Notes: generated from the sequence alone by a model not told the origin. A DNA stretch of 64,000 nucleotides from Isosphaeraceae bacterium (GCA_026004735.1 BPJS01000001.1:1178001-1242000); one strand, 5' to 3'. Positions 1 through 8,478 are shown, counted from the first letter of the stretch. A program made the numbers and translations.

Positions 1-416
1 CCCGGATCGACATGGAGACACCCATGCAACGGAGTCCTGCACCACATCCGCCAACGACTACGAGGTGACGCGGCGGTTGCTGCTCGTGACGTCGAGACCG
101 CTGGTGGGGGCAAAGTGTGGCCCGCGTAGGCAATCTCCCGAATCCCTCTCGGGGGATCGCGCCTTTGACTCCGAGGGCCAGTGCGCGACCCTGCTTTAGC
201 TCAGGATCGCGCTGGTGCACACGTGGCGGGAAGTGAGCACGGGGGTCGTTGAGGGACGTCTCGATGGGTCGTGGTGCGGACGCTCGGCGGGCTGGATCAG
301 GATCGTCGACTCCGGGTTCGCAACGAGCCGCGATCCGAGATCCCTCAGGCATTCCTCGAAATCGGAGGCATTCTGATCCGCTCCAAATGACTCTTCGGGG
401 CATTCTGTGAGAGACA
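1..416. other. No confident gene; weak hairpin
   Basis: I see no convincing gene in this stretch. A 73-codon GTG-started frame runs on the minus strand at 196-417, but its composition is not persuasive and no family is recognised. A small hairpin with a 9-bp stem (one G-U pair) lies at 133-141/149-157. It could terminate transcription coming from the isomerase-like gene, which ends at 417 and is read leftward, but there is no clear T tract. Confidence 0.4.
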
Positions 417-1358
417 CTAGGCGCGCTCGGCCACCGCTTTCATCTTCGCCAGCCCCGTCCGGAGCACTTCCTCCGCTGGGCGTTTCCAGTAGTCCCGATT
501 AAATAGTTCCAGAGACAAGAAGCCCTCAAACCCGACCGCCTCCAGATCTTCCAAAATCTCCCCAATCGGCGCGATTCCGTCGCCTGGATAAATCCGGTGG
601 CTGTCGTCGATCCGCTCCCGCGGCGGTTCGGCCGGATAGTCGTTCATATGAATTGCCGGGATTGCCTTCCCGTTGAGCATCCGCAGCCCTCGAGGCGGCG
701 AACCCCCTTTGTACAAGTGATAGACATCGGGCAGAATCGTTGCGTCTGGTTCGCCGCAGGCTACTGCGACGCATGCCACATCCGCCAGATTCCCCAGCGT
801 CTTCGAAAAACCCCAAACTTCCAAAGATGGCAGAACGCCCTGCTCCCGGCCGATCTTGAGCAAGGCGCGATAGCGTTCCGCGATCACCCTTGGGTCCATG
901 CCTTCCACGTCGGTTGCCCCGCTGGCGGGCGCCGCGATGTGCGCCCCGCCGATCCGTCGAACCAGATCCATCTCCCGACGCGCTCGTTCCAGCCCGGAGT
1001 GACGCTTCGCGTCGTCGTCCACGATCCACTCGGCGAAGGCGATCGCCCCGGCGATGTGCAGGCCCAGATCCCTCGCCAGCTTTCCAAGATCATCGACCGA
1101 GCCGCCGGCCTCCTGGTAGGCGTCGATCTCCCGCACCCAGACCTCGACACCATCGTAACCGGCCTGGGCGATCAGCCTCAGCTCTTCGTCCAACGGCAGC
1201 TTGTGCCCCATCAACGTACTTGTATTCAGCGCGTAGCGAAATCGGGCTGATCGCCCCCCGCCCAAGGCCGGTCTCGGGCTGGTTCCCGTCGGGCCCGCCG
1301 CAACCAAACCAGCGCCGATGCCGGCCATCCAGATGCGCCGATTGATCCGACCGTTCAT
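417..1358 (-). CDS. Exported sugar phosphate isomerase/epimerase-like TIM-barrel protein
   Basis: The protein of about 313 residues has the pattern of the AP endonuclease 2 / xylose isomerase-like TIM-barrel superfamily. It has a tract reading YDGVEVWVRE near the N-terminus, an acidic-His metal site around LPDVYHLYKG, an IHMND stretch and a C-terminal FLSLELFN strand. I chose the ATG at 1358 rather than the longer frame to 1379, because it leaves a clean signal: RRIWMAGIGAG followed by a small-residue stretch, Tat-like. Planctomycetes encode many exported proteins of this fold that isomerise or epimerise sugars; the actual substrate cannot be read. It is transcribed divergently from the ceramidase-like gene at 1592. 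Confidence 0.75.
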   Translation of the reverse strand: MNGRINRRIWMAGIGAGLVAAGPTGTSPRPALGGGRSARFRYALNTSTLMGHKLPLDEELRLIAQAGYDGVEVWVREIDAYQEAGGSVDDLGKLARDLGLHIAGAIAFAEWIVDDDAKRHSGLERARREMDLVRRIGGAHIAAPASGATDVEGMDPRVIAERYRALLKIGREQGVLPSLEVWGFSKTLGNLADVACVAVACGEPDATILPDVYHLYKGGSPPRGLRMLNGKAIPAIHMNDYPAEPPRERIDDSHRIYPGDGIAPIGEILEDLEAVGFEGFLSLELFNRDYWKRPAEEVLRTGLAKMKAVAERA

Positions 1359-1591
1359 CGTGACCACCCTCCGTCTCACGGGCTGAACCGACCGTCCTCG
1401 CGGAGCCGATCCTAGTGGATCTCACCATGCCAACGCCACCACGGCCTGACCTTGGCTGGGACTCACCATCCCCGATGAGGGGCTCCGTCTCGACCCCCTG
1501 GCTTGCGCCCCGGAGCCGGCTGCCCCCTGGCGTCGGCATGCCCGATCGTTTATGCACAGGATAACGAGTTTCGTTCTCGTGAGACCCGACC

Positions 1592-2941
1592 ATGTTCTCC
1601 GCTGTAATCTGGGTGGCTGCTCTGGCTCTTGGCCTCGGGGTGGACGACGCTCCCATTGTGCCCGTCGGGCTGGCCAAGCGGGACATCACGCCCGCCACCC
1701 CCATCCGGCTGACCGGCTACGGCAGCCGCACTGCGGAAGCTGACCAGATCGATCAGAGGCTCTGGGCACGCGCCGTGGCCATCGGCGATCAACCGGTTGT
1801 CCTGGTAACGCTTGATCTGTGCGGCGTTCCCGGCCCGCTGGTCGAGGAGGCCGCCCGTCAGTTAGAAACCGAGGTCGGCCTGAGGCGCGACCGCCTGGCG
1901 GTCACCGTCACCCACACTCACACCGGCCCGGCCGTCACCGGATTTGCCCCGATGATCTTCGCCGAAGACCTGACACCCGACGAAGAGCGCCGAATTGATC
2001 AGTACAGCCGAGGTCTGGTCCCCGCGATCGTCGGCGTCGCCCGTGCGGCCCTCGACAATCGTCGGCCCTCGCGGCTGGGTTATGCCTGCGGCCGCGTTGA
2101 CTTTGCCGTGAACCGACGGGTGATCCGGGACGGTCGCTGGACGGGCTTCGGGGTCAATCCCAGTGGTCCGGTGGATCGGACGCTGCCGGTCCTCCGCGTC
2201 ACTGGACCGGAGGGAGACCTTCGCGGGGTCGTCGCCGGCTACGCCTGCCACTGCACGACCCTCGACGGCGATTACAACGCCGTCTGCGGCGACTGGGCCA
2301 CCGACGCCTGCGAGCAGATCGAGGCCAGTCACCCCGAGGCACAGGCCCTGATCGTCATCGGCTGCGCTGCGGACGCCAACCCCGAGCCTCGCGGTGGCCC
2401 CGAGCAACGCGAGCGTTCACGCCGCCACGGCGCCGCTGTCGTCGCCGAGGTCGATCGCCTGCTGAAAGCCGCCTTCGAGTCCCTGCCTGCCCCATCTGCC
2501 ACGGCCATCGGCCACCTCGAGCTCCCGTTTCAGCCGATCCCCGATCGACGGCACTGGGAAGCGGAAGCGCAAAAGCCTGGCCAGGTCGGCCGCCGCGCCC
2601 GCTTCATGCTCTCAGTCCTCGACTCCGGTCAGTCCATTCCGACCACGCTTCCTTATACCATCCAATCGTGGTCGTTCGGCGACCGCCTGACGCTCGTCTT
2701 TCTGGCGGGCGAAGTCGTCGTCGACTACGCCCTTCGTCTGCGTGCCGAACGGCCTGAGCGGACGCTCTGGCCGATCGCATACGCCAACGACGTCTGCTGC
2801 TACATCCCCTCGCAGCGCATCCTGAGCGAAGGCGGCTACGAAGCCGACTCGTCGATGATCTACTACAACCGACCGGCCTCGCTCGCCCCTTCCATCGAGG
2901 ACCAGATCATCCAGGCCGTCCTCCGACTCATTCCCGATTGA
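1592..2941 (+). CDS. Neutral/alkaline non-lysosomal ceramidase-like protein
   Basis: The 449-residue protein matches the N-terminal catalytic part of neutral/alkaline ceramidases, which hydrolyse N-acyl sphingoids. It begins with a short hydrophobic signal, then VGLAKRDITP and TGYGS, a tract reading LVTLDLCG, the metal-binding THTHTGP motif near residue 110, YACHCT around residue 220, and YANDVCCYIPS with GGYEA near the C-terminus. It lacks the extra C-terminal Ig-like domain of full ceramidases. In planctomycetes such proteins are common and their substrate is usually unknown, so ceramidase describes the fold, not a proven activity. It is the last chromosomal gene before the left end of the integrated element. 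Confidence 0.8.
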   Translation: MFSAVIWVAALALGLGVDDAPIVPVGLAKRDITPATPIRLTGYGSRTAEADQIDQRLWARAVAIGDQPVVLVTLDLCGVPGPLVEEAARQLETEVGLRRDRLAVTVTHTHTGPAVTGFAPMIFAEDLTPDEERRIDQYSRGLVPAIVGVARAALDNRRPSRLGYACGRVDFAVNRRVIRDGRWTGFGVNPSGPVDRTLPVLRVTGPEGDLRGVVAGYACHCTTLDGDYNAVCGDWATDACEQIEASHPEAQALIVIGCAADANPEPRGGPEQRERSRRHGAAVVAEVDRLLKAAFESLPAPSATAIGHLELPFQPIPDRRHWEAEAQKPGQVGRRARFMLSVLDSGQSIPTTLPYTIQSWSFGDRLTLVFLAGEVVVDYALRLRAERPERTLWPIAYANDVCCYIPSQRILSEGGYEADSSMIYYNRPASLAPSIEDQIIQAVLRLIPD

Positions 2942-3048
2942 CCACGGGACTTACAATGCGAACCAACCCCAGGGCCACCCTCACCGTCGAGGAGCAAGCC
3001 GGACGAAGGACCCGTCCGTACCCTCCCAATCGCTCCGACCACCGAGAC

Positions 3049-3095
3049 GAGCTGGGGAACTAGGATTCGAACCTAGACTAACTGATCCAGAGTCA
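3049..3095 (+). repeat. Distal attachment-site copy (tRNA-Gln 3' fragment)
   Basis: These 47 bases are identical to 10483-10529. They correspond to tRNA-Gln from nucleotide 28 (5' side of the anticodon stem) through the discriminator base plus 3 further bases. The 5' part of the tRNA is absent here, so this is the fragment displaced by integration. Identity stops abruptly on both sides (3048 versus 10482, and 3096 versus 10530). Confidence 0.92.
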
Positions 3096-3150
3096 ACCGG
3101 GGGCCGCAAGTATCCGACGACGGCGTCGGGACTTGCGGCGTCCCCTTCGC

Positions 3151-3174
3151 TCGGTAGTGAGCTTGGTAGTTACT
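3151..3174 (+). promoter_or_regulatory. Putative integrase arm-type sites, left end (2 x 12 bp)
   Basis: Two adjoining 12-bp units (TCGGTAGTGAGC and TTGGTAGTTACT) lie 55 bp inside the left attachment repeat. They resemble, in sequence, in 12-bp spacing and in orientation, the three 12-bp units at 10330-10365 near the other end. Lambda-type tyrosine integrases bind such arm sites through their N-terminal domain; that these are bound is inference. Confidence 0.5.
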
Positions 3175-3280
3175 GGTCGGCGCGACCCGACCTCCCGGCC
3201 GACAGCCTCATGCCCGGCGAGCGCGGGGGCGCGTCGGGAGAATCCCCGATTCCGTCGTGCGACGCCCCGGCGATCGTCGG

Positions 3281-3286
3281 TATACT
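3281..3286 (+). promoter_or_regulatory. Putative -10 box TATACT for the element's left operon
   Basis: TATACT lies 80 bp upstream of the first element gene (3366) in an otherwise very GC-rich leader. No convincing -35 box is visible about 17 bases upstream, so this is a weak prediction. Confidence 0.3.
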
Positions 3287-3365
3287 GGGGTGGGGCATGT
3301 CGAAGGCTGTAGGTTAAGCCGCCGCCGGCCGCCCCGCCGGATGGCAGGCCCGACCGGGTCGCCGC

Positions 3366-3695
3366 ATGGGTTGGAAGACGATCAACGGCCGTCGCTACTA
3401 CTACAAATGCCGCCGGGTCGGCGGGCGGGTCGTCACCGAATACTACGGGGGTGGCGAGGCGGGGGCCGTCATGGCCCACCTTCAACGCCTCGACAACCTC
3501 GACCGCGCCGAAGCCCGCGATGACGAGCGGGCGCGGCGGCAGGAAGACCGCGACCTCGACGACGCCCTCGACGCCCTGGTCGCCGAAGCCCGATCCCAAG
3601 CCGACGCTCTCATCGAGGCGGCAGGCTACTACCGACATCGACGCCAATGGCGTAGGAGACACCGAAGTGGACACCCCACCGGCCCGACCACCTGA
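3366..3695 (+). CDS. Small basic element protein, unknown function
   Basis: This 109-residue protein opens with GWKTINGRRYYYKCRRVGGR, followed by TEYYGGGEAG, then a strongly charged helical middle (about residues 40-85, rich in Arg, Asp and Ala) and a basic tail. I recall similar openings in hypothetical proteins of planctomycete mobile elements, but I can give no function. It is the first gene of the element and its 3' end overlaps the next gene by 29 bases in another frame, which suggests co-transcription. No strong ribosome binding site precedes the ATG. Confidence 0.6.
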   Translation: MGWKTINGRRYYYKCRRVGGRVVTEYYGGGEAGAVMAHLQRLDNLDRAEARDDERARRQEDRDLDDALDALVAEARSQADALIEAAGYYRHRRQWRRRHRSGHPTGPTT

Positions 3696-4164
3696 GACGA
3701 CCCCGGCGGTCGCCCCGGCGCCCTCGACGCCCGACCCGTCGAAGCCCGCCGCCGGCCCGATCGCCCGCTTCCGATGGCAAATGGAACGGTGGGCGGTCGA
3801 GGTCATCGCCGAAGAAGCGGCCGGCGGCGAGGCGAGCACCGTCGAGTCGATCGAAGCCGACATTCGTGCATTCGCCGCCGAGTTGGCCGGGCCGGACCCG
3901 ACGCCGATCGAGCGCACGCTCGCCGAGACGGCCGCCCTCGCCTGGTTCGGGCTCCGATTCGTCGAGGCACACAACTTCGCCGCGAAGGGCCGCACGCTCA
4001 ACCAGGCCGATTACGACATCCGACGCCTCGACGCCGCGCACCGCCGCTACCTCGCCACGCTCCGCACGCTGGCGCAGGTTCGCAAGCTCGCCCTGCCCGC
4101 CGTCGTGCAAGTCAACGTCGGGGGGCACGTCAACGCCGTCGCCACCAACGGGAACGCCATATAA
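3667..4164 (+). CDS. Element protein of unknown function, helical
   Basis: A GTG at 3667 is preceded by AGGAG with good spacing and gives a 165-residue protein; the open frame extends further upstream but only as a shadow of the previous gene. It has a Pro/Ala-rich N-terminus, a long Ala/Glu-rich helical centre (ERTLAETAALAWFGLRF), a basic helix reading RRLDAAHRRYLATLRTLAQV, and a final tract VVQVNVGGHVNAV. I remember this last pattern from planctomycete hypothetical proteins in mobile DNA. A regulatory or packaging-related role is possible but not supported by any motif I can name. Confidence 0.6.
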   Translation: MDTPPARPPETTPAVAPAPSTPDPSKPAAGPIARFRWQMERWAVEVIAEEAAGGEASTVESIEADIRAFAAELAGPDPTPIERTLAETAALAWFGLRFVEAHNFAAKGRTLNQADYDIRRLDAAHRRYLATLRTLAQVRKLALPAVVQVNVGGHVNAVATNGNAI

Positions 4165-4284
4165 TCATCCGACGGGATGACCTCGCCGGTTCGAAACGGT
4201 CGAGGTCCACGCGGGTCGGCGGCGGCGGCTTCCTCTGTCGCCGTCGGCGCCGGCCCGGTCCCGGAACAGACAGAGGCACGATCC

Positions 4285-5055
4285 ATGTTTGAAGGTGCGC
4301 CCGATGACCTTCGCCGATGTCTTGAACAAGCCCTGGTCGAGTTTCGAGACAGCTTGCCCGTCGGGCGGAATGCACTGATACAGGCGAAACACGACCACAA
4401 TCGCATCGTCGCCTACTTTGAGCGGGTCCGCGATAGTGCCGCCGCTACTCGATTCCTCATCCAAAGGCAGCGGGCTCGGCCGAACCTGTACGAAGAACTG
4501 CTGCCGAGCGCGCATCGGGGGCTGGCGTTGGCTCTAGCGGGAGAACGCCCGGTATCGGCCTTGCTGCCTACATACGGGCCATCGTATCAAAGCCAGACAT
4601 CTACGCGCTTCAATGCGTGGGCGACTTCTCGCGTCAAGGCAGGCGACTTTTCGCCGCTTGACGTCGCGGTCGAGTACGTCCTGGAAGAACGGCGCATCTT
4701 GGTCGAGCAACTTGACGCCGCCTCGCCCGACGATGGCGTCGATCGCCGCCCGCCGAGCGCGGACAGGATTGGCGCGGCAATCCCGACGCCCCCTGCAAAA
4801 CCCGGCAACTGTGAGTTGCCGCCCAAAACCGCCCGCCTCTACCGAGAGATTGTCAAGGCCGGCTCGACCTCGCCGCATCGGACTAAGCACAAGAGGAAGC
4901 GACTCGCCGAGACCTTCAAGGCCCGCATCGCCGAGCTTGATGAGACGATCGATCCTTACGTCTTCATCAAGCGCGCCTACGCATGGTGCGGCAAACATCC
5001 GCTGAGAACGCGCAACGGTTCAGGAAACGGCCGCGCCGCCCGCCGCACGCAATAG
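4285..5055 (+). CDS. Unknown protein, possible cargo gene of the element
   Basis: I do not recognise this protein of about 256 residues. The ATG at 4285 has GAGG at suitable spacing; an in-frame ATG at 4177 would add 36 residues of low-complexity Gly/Ala/Ser sequence and seems less likely. Visible features are helical segments with YEELLPSAHRGLALALAG, a region reading VEYVLEERRILVEQL, a Pro-rich linker, then a basic C-terminal part with KHKRKRLAE and IDPYVFIKRAYAWCG. Its base composition is visibly less GC-rich and its third positions more mixed than in the replication genes to its right. It sits in the left part of the element away from the integrase, where satellites and islands often carry accessory genes. 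Confidence 0.55.
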   Translation: MFEGAPDDLRRCLEQALVEFRDSLPVGRNALIQAKHDHNRIVAYFERVRDSAAATRFLIQRQRARPNLYEELLPSAHRGLALALAGERPVSALLPTYGPSYQSQTSTRFNAWATSRVKAGDFSPLDVAVEYVLEERRILVEQLDAASPDDGVDRRPPSADRIGAAIPTPPAKPGNCELPPKTARLYREIVKAGSTSPHRTKHKRKRLAETFKARIAELDETIDPYVFIKRAYAWCGKHPLRTRNGSGNGRAARRTQ

Positions 5056-5090
5056 CCGTCCCGCACGGCACGCCGCCGGCATCCCGCCGC

Positions 5091-5159
5091 GTTTCCCGAC
5101 GTTTCCCGCCCCTCTCGCCGCGATGACGACGCGCAACGCATGGTTGCGCCGTTGCGCGT
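5091..5159. promoter_or_regulatory. Operator-like region upstream of the AlpA-like gene
   Basis: Two tandem copies of GTTTCCCGMC (5091-5110) are followed by a perfect 10-bp inverted repeat, ACGCGCAACG / CGTTGCGCGT (5129-5138 and 5150-5159) with an 11-base spacer. This lies in the only sizeable gap between element genes before the AlpA-like gene, and could bind a regulator or act as a terminator for the upstream genes. No T tract follows. Confidence 0.4.
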
Positions 5160-5227
5160 GGACAATCGGATGTAGGCGCGGCACCGTGCCGCCGCCGCAC
5201 CGACACCCCAGAGGGACACAAGAGCCG

Positions 5228-5467
5228 ATGCAGACGACCAACACGGCAATCGTGCCGCCGCCCACCGGCCGCCGATGCCTCGACGCCGACCAGGTCGCCC
5301 ACAAGTACCGGGCGAGTCGAAGGTGGGTCTTTCGCGCCGCCGGCTCCGGGGTCATCCCGGCCGGCTTCCGGGTCGGTCGATTGAGACGGTGGGATGAGGC
5401 CGTCATCGACCAGCACATCGCCGACGGCGCCCGCCCCGTCCGATCGCCGAAGGGGAGCGCCCGATGA
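5228..5467 (+). CDS. AlpA/excisionase-like helix-turn-helix protein
   Basis: The 79-residue protein contains a MerR/AlpA-type winged helix: LDADQVAHKY, then RASRRWVFRAAGSGVIPAG, then the wing FRVGRLRRWDEAVIDQHI. That order is typical of excisionases and AlpA regulators, which bend DNA at attachment sites or activate island genes. I chose the ATG at 5228 because the frame upstream contains the inverted repeat and reads as non-coding. The stop overlaps the start of the next gene (ATGA at 5464), so translation is probably coupled. In this element it is the best candidate for the directionality factor or the induction switch. Confidence 0.75.
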   Translation: MQTTNTAIVPPPTGRRCLDADQVAHKYRASRRWVFRAAGSGVIPAGFRVGRLRRWDEAVIDQHIADGARPVRSPKGSAR

Positions 5468-6016
5468 CTACCGCACCCTTCCTCGCCGCCCCCCCGGCCG
5501 CCCCGACCGCCGCCGACACGGCGAAGGGGAATCCCCGCCCCGACCGCGATGACGGCGCCGCCGCACGCGAGCGGGGCCACGACAAACACCGTCGCCGCTG
5601 CCGCCGCGACATGCGGGTCGCCGCGCACGCCATCATCGACCGGCTCTTGACGGCCGGATCGCTCATGGCGACCGACCTCGACGACCTGCCGCCGGCACCG
5701 TCCGGGTCGAGAACCTACATCGGCACCGCCTTCCTCGACCTGCGCCGCAACGGCGTCATCCGCACCGCCGGGCCGCCCGTCCCGACGACGGCCCGGCGGG
5801 CGACACGCCGCCTACCTACACCGCTGGGAACTGGCGACCGACGCCGCCACCGCGCGGGCGTACAAGGCCGCCTTCCCGATCCCGCCGGTCGAGGCCGACG
5901 ACGCCCCGACCCTCGACGACGCCGCCAATGGAACCGCCCGGCCGGGGCCGTCACCCCGCCGGGCGGATGGTTCCGAATCCGATTGCCCATCGGGAGACGC
6001 GAGCGATGCAAGGTGA
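5464..6016 (+). CDS. Winged-helix-like element protein, frameshifted
   Basis: The first 109 codons read well in one frame: a basic N-terminus, then a DNA-binding-like stretch with HAIIDRLLTAGSLMATDLDD and TYIGTAFLDLRRNGVIRTAG. After 5790 that frame becomes Arg/Pro-rich nonsense to 6045, while the neighbouring frame gives a sensible continuation (RPGGRHAAYLHRWELA, then AYKAAFPIPPVEADD) ending with a TGA at 6014-6016, just inside the start of the next gene. One extra base near 5785-5791 explains this. It may be a sequencing error, a recent mutation or, less likely, a recoding site. Reading the first frame alone gives 193 residues to 6045. Confidence 0.6.
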
Positions 6017-6566
6017 ACACCGCCAGCGCCTCGACGCCATTCTAGGTGGGGCCGACGACGGGGGCAATTTCGATGACTTCTTCGACAACGCCCCGATCGC
6101 CCCGGACGATGAGCCACTGCCGCCCGGCCGCTACCGCTGTCTGGTCGCCAACGGCGAGTTGGCGCGGTCCAAGGTCCGGCAGACGCCGAGCTACAAGTTG
6201 TCCCTCGACGTTCTCGACCCGCCCGCCTATGCCGGCAGGCGCGTCTGGCATGACCTGTGGTTGACGCCGAGGGCCATCGTGAGGAGCAAGCGCGACCTCG
6301 CCAAGCTCCGCATTCACACGGCGGCACAGCTACATCAAGCGCCGCCGACCGGGCTGGTCGTCGAGGTCACGCTCGCCGTGCGCACCGGCGACGACGGCAC
6401 GGCGTTTAACCGCGTCACCGCGTTCAAGGTCGTCGAGGAAGGGACGCCGCCCGGCGCCCTCGACCCCGACGATGACGACCCGGACGACGACGGCGAAGGG
6501 GACACCCGCGACCGGGGCGGCTTCGACTGGCGCACCGGCGAGCAAGGGGAGAAACCGAAGCGATGA
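6006..6566 (+). CDS. DUF669-like, putative single-stranded-DNA-associated protein
   Basis: The 186-residue protein has a core reading PPGRYRCLVANGELARSK, SYKLSLDVLD, YAGRRVWHDLWLTPRAI and KRDLAKL, then a strongly acidic tail (DDDDPDDDGEGD, about residues 155-168) and a basic end. The core resembles DUF669-type phage proteins, which are found beside replication and recombination genes, and the acidic tail recalls single-stranded-DNA-binding proteins. That functional link is inference. The ATG at 6006 has GGGAG upstream; it overlaps the reconstructed end of the previous gene and its own stop overlaps the primase start (ATGA at 6563). Confidence 0.6.
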   Translation: MQGEHRQRLDAILGGADDGGNFDDFFDNAPIAPDDEPLPPGRYRCLVANGELARSKVRQTPSYKLSLDVLDPPAYAGRRVWHDLWLTPRAIVRSKRDLAKLRIHTAAQLHQAPPTGLVVEVTLAVRTGDDGTAFNRVTAFKVVEEGTPPGALDPDDDDPDDDGEGDTRDRGGFDWRTGEQGEKPKR

Positions 6567-7537
6567 CCACCGCGCCGATCGGCTTTCGGGTCGTCGGCGC
6601 GACCGCGAACCGCCGGGAAGTCGTGAGCTACGCGAAGGCGACCCGCCTCTACGCGCACGCCGACCCGGCGGTTCAACCCGCGTTGCCCGCGTTCCTGAGC
6701 GCCTTCGCCTATCCGGCCGCCCTGCGCGACCACATCGACGCGACCGGCTCGACCCGCGACTACGCCGGGCCGGTCGGCGTTCCCGCCGTCAATTTCGACA
6801 TCGACCGCGACGATCCGGCCGCCGCCCTCGCCGACGCCCGCCGCCTGTCGCATTACCTCGCCGACCGCTACCGATGCGACCTGGTCGTCGCGTTCTCGGG
6901 CGGCAAGGGATTCCACCTGAGCGTCCCGACCGCCGGCGCCTTCCCGCCGACGCCCGACGCGCACCGCACCGCGAAGGCCCTCGCCGAGAGGCTTGCGGGC
7001 GAGGTCGGCGTCGCCATCGACACCGGCGTCTATGACGCCGTCCGGCTCTGGCGGGCGGTCAATTCACGCCACGGCCGCACCGGCGTCTACAAGGTCCGCA
7101 TCGACCTCGACGACCTGCTTTACCTCGACCCGGCCGGCGTGCGCCGCCTCGCCGCCGCCCCGATCCCCTTCGACCCGCCCGATCCGGCCGCCCCGCCGCC
7201 CCGCCTGGTCGCCGACTGGAGCGAAGCTGCGCGGCAGGTCCACACCGCCGACCAGGCCCGGCGCGAGCGGCAGGTCGCCGGCCCTCGCCCCGCCCGGATC
7301 AACCCGACGACCCGGCTGTTACTCACCGACCCCGTCGCCATCGAGGTCGGCGAGCGGCACAAGGTCATCTTCAGCGCGGCCGCCGACCTCGCCGGCTTCG
7401 GCACGGTCGATGACCTGGTCGCCGCCCTACTCACCGACCCGGCCCTCGACACCGGCTTGCCGCCCGGCGAGGTTGAGCGGCAGATTTGGTGCGGGCTCGA
7501 CCACGGCCGCCGACGCGGCGAAAGGGGGGCCGGATGA
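6563..7537 (+). CDS. Archaeo-eukaryotic-type (AEP) primase
   Basis: The 324-residue protein shows all three AEP motifs: NFDID with Asp79 and Asp81 (DxD), SGGKGFH at 112-118 (the SxH-type motif), and a third motif with Asp153 followed by RLWRAVNSRH and KVRID (161-180). The C-terminal part reads like a PriCT helical domain (IFSAAADLAGFG, then LPPGEVERQIWCGL). It would synthesise primers for replication of the element. No helicase domain is fused to it; the ATPase is the next gene, which overlaps by 4 bases. The start overlaps the preceding stop, so the replication genes are translationally coupled. Confidence 0.85.
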   Translation: MTTAPIGFRVVGATANRREVVSYAKATRLYAHADPAVQPALPAFLSAFAYPAALRDHIDATGSTRDYAGPVGVPAVNFDIDRDDPAAALADARRLSHYLADRYRCDLVVAFSGGKGFHLSVPTAGAFPPTPDAHRTAKALAERLAGEVGVAIDTGVYDAVRLWRAVNSRHGRTGVYKVRIDLDDLLYLDPAGVRRLAAAPIPFDPPDPAAPPPRLVADWSEAARQVHTADQARRERQVAGPRPARINPTTRLLLTDPVAIEVGERHKVIFSAAADLAGFGTVDDLVAALLTDPALDTGLPPGEVERQIWCGLDHGRRRGERGAG

Positions 7538-8478
7538 GCCACCGCACCGGCGCCGACCTCTACCGCGAATGGTGGGATGAGGTCACGACCGACGCCCCGC
7601 CGGCCGGCTGGTCGGCGGGCGACCCGGCCCTCGACCACGTCGAGGTCGCCCCCAGCCGGATCATCCTGGTCGCCGGGCCGCCCGGCGCCGGGAAGACCGC
7701 CCTAATCAATCAATGGGTCGGCGGTCTACTCTCGGGCAATCTCGACGTGCGGGTCGCCCTCGCCAATGTCGAGATGCCGCCGGCCGCCCTGTTGTCCCGG
7801 CACCTGTCTCGCCTGAGCGGCGTTCCGCTCGCCGACATCCGCAAGCGGCAGGTCGCCGCCGCCGACCGCGCCAAGCTCGACGAAGCCGCCGCCCGGATGC
7901 GCGGATGGCTCGACCGCCTCGCCTTCGCCGACGCCCCGCACCGGCTCGACGCCATCGCGCGGGCCGGGGCCGACTTCGGCGCCGACCTGGTCGTCATCGA
8001 TTATGTCCAGAGGGTCGCGCCGGCCGACAAGGCGAGCGGGCTGCGCGAGCGAATGAACGTGCTGATGACTGAACTTCGCCGCCTCGCCGACCGGGGCGGC
8101 GTCGCCGTCATCGCCGCCGCCGCCGTGAGCCGGTCGCGCGACAACGCCGGCCGCGCGAGCTACGCCGGGCGGCACCTGTCGCTAGCGTCGCTCCGCGAAT
8201 CGGGCGAGTTGGAATTCGGGGCGGATGACGTGCTGTTACTCGCGCCGGCCGATGACGCCGACGACCGGGCCGCCGTGCGGTCGATGCTGTTGGCGCACGC
8301 GAAGGCCCGATACGCTGAGCCGAAGGATGTCGCCCTGAGCTACGATCGCCGGATTCAGCGCTTCGCCCCCGATGAGTGGATCGAAGCGGCGTCCCCTTCG
8401 CCGCCGAGCAACGGCCGCCCGGCATCGAAGGCCCATGACGACGGCGAGCGCGGCCGCTGGAAAGGGGACCGCCGATGA
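7534..8478 (+). CDS. DnaB-like RecA-fold ATPase/helicase
   Basis: The 314-residue protein is a single RecA-type motor domain. It has Walker A GPPGAGKT (48-55), NVEMPP at 78-83 matching the catalytic-Glu position of DnaB, Walker B DLVVIDYVQ (151-159) and RESGELEFGADDVLLL near 221-236 matching DnaB motif H4. The N-terminal primase-interacting domain of normal replicative helicases is missing, and the C-terminal 50 residues are charged and probably disordered. The ATG at 7534 overlaps the primase stop (ATGA); the frame continues upstream only as a shadow. It probably works with the neighbouring primase, either as a replicative helicase or as a RepA/RSF1010-like motor. Confidence 0.85.
   Translation: MSHRTGADLYREWWDEVTTDAPPAGWSAGDPALDHVEVAPSRIILVAGPPGAGKTALINQWVGGLLSGNLDVRVALANVEMPPAALLSRHLSRLSGVPLADIRKRQVAAADRAKLDEAAARMRGWLDRLAFADAPHRLDAIARAGADFGADLVVIDYVQRVAPADKASGLRERMNVLMTELRRLADRGGVAVIAAAAVSRSRDNAGRASYAGRHLSLASLRESGELEFGADDVLLLAPADDADDRAAVRSMLLAHAKARYAEPKDVALSYDRRIQRFAPDEWIEAASPSPPSNGRPASKAHDDGERGRWKGDRR

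Noticed and set aside
196..417. 73-codon minus-strand frame after the isomerase-like gene
   Set aside because: GTG start at the neighbour's stop, no ribosome binding site, Pro/Ser/Thr-rich tail and no recognised family; too weak to list as a gene.
3451..3666. Longer start of the second element gene at GTG 3451
   Set aside because: That part is a Ser/Thr/Pro-rich shadow of the preceding gene; GTG 3667 with AGGAG is better placed.
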